From assembly GCA_021801545.1 (NCBI GenBank), contig JAJYXX010000163.1, forward strand, positions 1 to 13,347: a DNA stretch of 13,347 bases, in the 5' to 3' direction. Under the pieces are notes generated by a model. It was not told the origin of the DNA. It did not search any database and saw only the letters and a list, made by a program, of their open reading frames with translations. This stretch comes from Chloroflexota bacterium. Its GTDB lineage: Bacteria > Chloroflexota > Limnocylindria > Limnocylindrales > CSP1-4. Position 1 is the stretch's first letter, and every line of letters begins with the position of its first letter. This document shows positions 12,407-13,347 of the stretch, in pieces. Both the position numbers and the translations under genes were made by a program.

Positions 12407-13347
12407 GTGGACGACGACGAGGTCGAACGGCCGGCGGCGGAACGAGGCGATGACTGCGCGGAGGCGACGCCGGCGCATGCCGTGACGGCGGGATCCCGGT
12501 TCGGCCGCCGCCGCTTCCTGCGGGTGCTGGGTTTCGGTGCACTCACTGTCATCCCGCTACCGGTCCTGCCGGAGTTGATTCGCGTCGCCAGCCTGGCCGA
12601 GGGCCAGGCCGAGCCAATCGGTGGCCACGGCGAACCGGCACGAACGCGCGACGGACGGATCCGCCAGTGGACGATGATCATCGACCTCCGCTCGTGCGAT
12701 GGCTGCCAGAGCATCGCCCAGCCGCCGCGCTGCACCGCCGCCTGCATCGAGGGCCACTTCGCGCCCGAGCCGATGGAGTGGATGGAGGTCTACGAGGCCG
12801 ATCTGCCGGGCAACGGGACACAGTTCGTCCCGACGCCCTGCCAGCAGTGCGAGAATCCGCCCTGCGTCAACGTCTGCCCGGTCGGCGCCACGTTCTCCAC
12901 GCCCGAAGGGACGGTCCTGATCGACCAGGAGCGCTGCATCGGCTGCCGGATCTGCATGGCTGCATGCCCCTACGATCGGCGTTTTTTCAACTGGGGCGAC
13001 GCCCCGGTACCGCCGGAGTCGTTGCTCGCCGACTACTCGCCCGAACACCAGGTCCCCCCGAAGAGGGGGACGGTGATGAAGTGCGACCTCTGCCCCGACA
13101 TGGCCCGCGCCGGGACGCTTCCCTATTGCGCCCAGGGGTGCCCAAACGGAGCCATCTACTACGGCGACCTCGAGGAGGACGTCGCGACGAACGGCAAGGC
13201 GGTCGTGTCGGTGTCGCGCTTCCTTATCTGTGAAGGGACCCGCGGTCAAGCACGTGGGTCCGGGCTTGGTAGGCAACTCGGTCGGTCCCAGACACAGCCG
13301 TCGCCCCGGAGCCGGGGTCAAGGTGGAGCGCCCGCAGCGGAGGCGAG
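12407..13347 (+). CDS. Tat-exported 4x[4Fe-4S] electron-transfer subunit (DmsB/PsrB/NrfC-like), altered C-terminus, runs off window
   Basis: The frame is open from GTG 12407 to the right edge. A twin-arginine motif GRRRFLRVLGFGAL precedes a hydrophobic stretch, so export in folded form is expected. Four cysteine groups can each hold a [4Fe-4S] cluster: CDGC-N8-C-N3-C (residues 97-113), CQQCENPPCVNVCP, CIGCRICMAACPYDRRFF and CDLCPDMARAGTLPYCAQGC. This 16-Cys pattern marks the iron-sulfur subunit that wires a molybdopterin oxidoreductase to a membrane partner; neither partner is in the window, so the substrate is unknown. The first group is unusual in having eight residues between its second and third Cys instead of two. 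Family resemblance ends at VVSVSRFL (about 13222); the following 125 nt do not read like the normal C-terminus. An alternative GTG at 12482 would start just before the Tat motif. Confidence 0.85.
   Translation, partial: MDDDEVERPAAERGDDCAEATPAHAVTAGSRFGRRRFLRVLGFGALTVIPLPVLPELIRVASLAEGQAEPIGGHGEPARTRDGRIRQWTMIIDLRSCDGCQSIAQPPRCTAACIEGHFAPEPMEWMEVYEADLPGNGTQFVPTPCQQCENPPCVNVCPVGATFSTPEGTVLIDQERCIGCRICMAACPYDRRFFNWGDAPVPPESLLADYSPEHQVPPKRGTVMKCDLCPDMARAGTLPYCAQGCPNGAIYYGDLEEDVATNGKAVVSVSRFLICEGTRGQARGSGLGRQLGRSQTQPSPRSRGQGGAPAAEA
13237..13262 (+). repeat. 9-bp hairpin in the altered tail of the Fe-S gene
   Basis: GGACCCGCG and CGTGGGTCC pair over nine positions (one G-U) around an 8-nt loop. 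It begins 6 nt after the GTGAAG at 13231-13236, just beyond the point where protein resemblance stops. No U-tract follows on either strand. Confidence 0.6.

Noticed and set aside
12557..13321. 254-codon minus-strand frame opposite the Fe-S gene
   Set aside because: The plus strand carries 16 correctly spaced Cys and a Tat signal; the minus frame is a shadow without motifs.

Overview
The window is uniformly GC-rich with strongly G/C-biased third codon positions. The gene set (lipoproteins with Ser/Pro-rich linkers, a Tat-exported Fe-S subunit, a DUF885 protein, an HTH-MNT/HEPN pair) suggests a high-GC, non-proteobacterial lineage. I favour Chloroflexota (Limnocylindria/Ellin6529-like metagenome genomes), with Actinomycetota as the alternative. 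This is an impression from the sequence, not a placement.

Layout. (1) 1-1581, minus strand: the 5' part of a CapA-type lipoprotein gene runs off the left edge, preceded by a complete tRNA-Asp(GTC) with its own promoter. (2) 1669-6545, plus strand: a compact housekeeping run of threonine aldolase, DUF885 metallopeptidase-like protein, divergent HisA-like barrel, lipoprotein cyclophilin and cytoplasmic cyclophilin. Gaps are 2-5 nt or overlaps, apart from a 74-nt gap with a good Shine-Dalgarno before the last gene. (3) 6546-6933: no protein gene, but a promoter, a roughly 180-nt structured segment and a very strong intrinsic terminator that look like a small-RNA gene (6S-like candidate), followed by tRNA-Arg(CCG). 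(4) 6924-7892: remains of a mobile element. A large serine recombinase pseudogene on the minus strand points at the tRNA-Arg 3' end, and that end sequence is repeated about 105 bp downstream. (5) 8162-9567: a toxin-antitoxin-like cassette made of an HTH-MNT nucleotidyltransferase gene with a palindromic operator candidate at its start codon, a HEPN gene broken by an in-frame TAG, and a two-helix membrane protein gene overlapping the HEPN stop. (6) 9766-12247: a NarL-type two-component system whose sensor kinase is split into two overlapping frames by an apparent 1-nt frameshift, then its response regulator. (7) 12407-end: a Tat-exported four-cluster Fe-S protein whose C-terminus loses family resemblance near 13222.

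The housekeeping block looks intact. From the tRNA-Arg rightwards the window is a remodelled accessory region: recombinase remnant, broken HEPN gene, split kinase and a foreign-looking tail on the Fe-S gene. The most interesting candidates are the HTH-MNT/HEPN/membrane-protein cassette, the 6S-like RNA candidate, and the segment interrupting the Fe-S gene at the right edge. All functional calls come from reading motifs by eye; no database search was possible.
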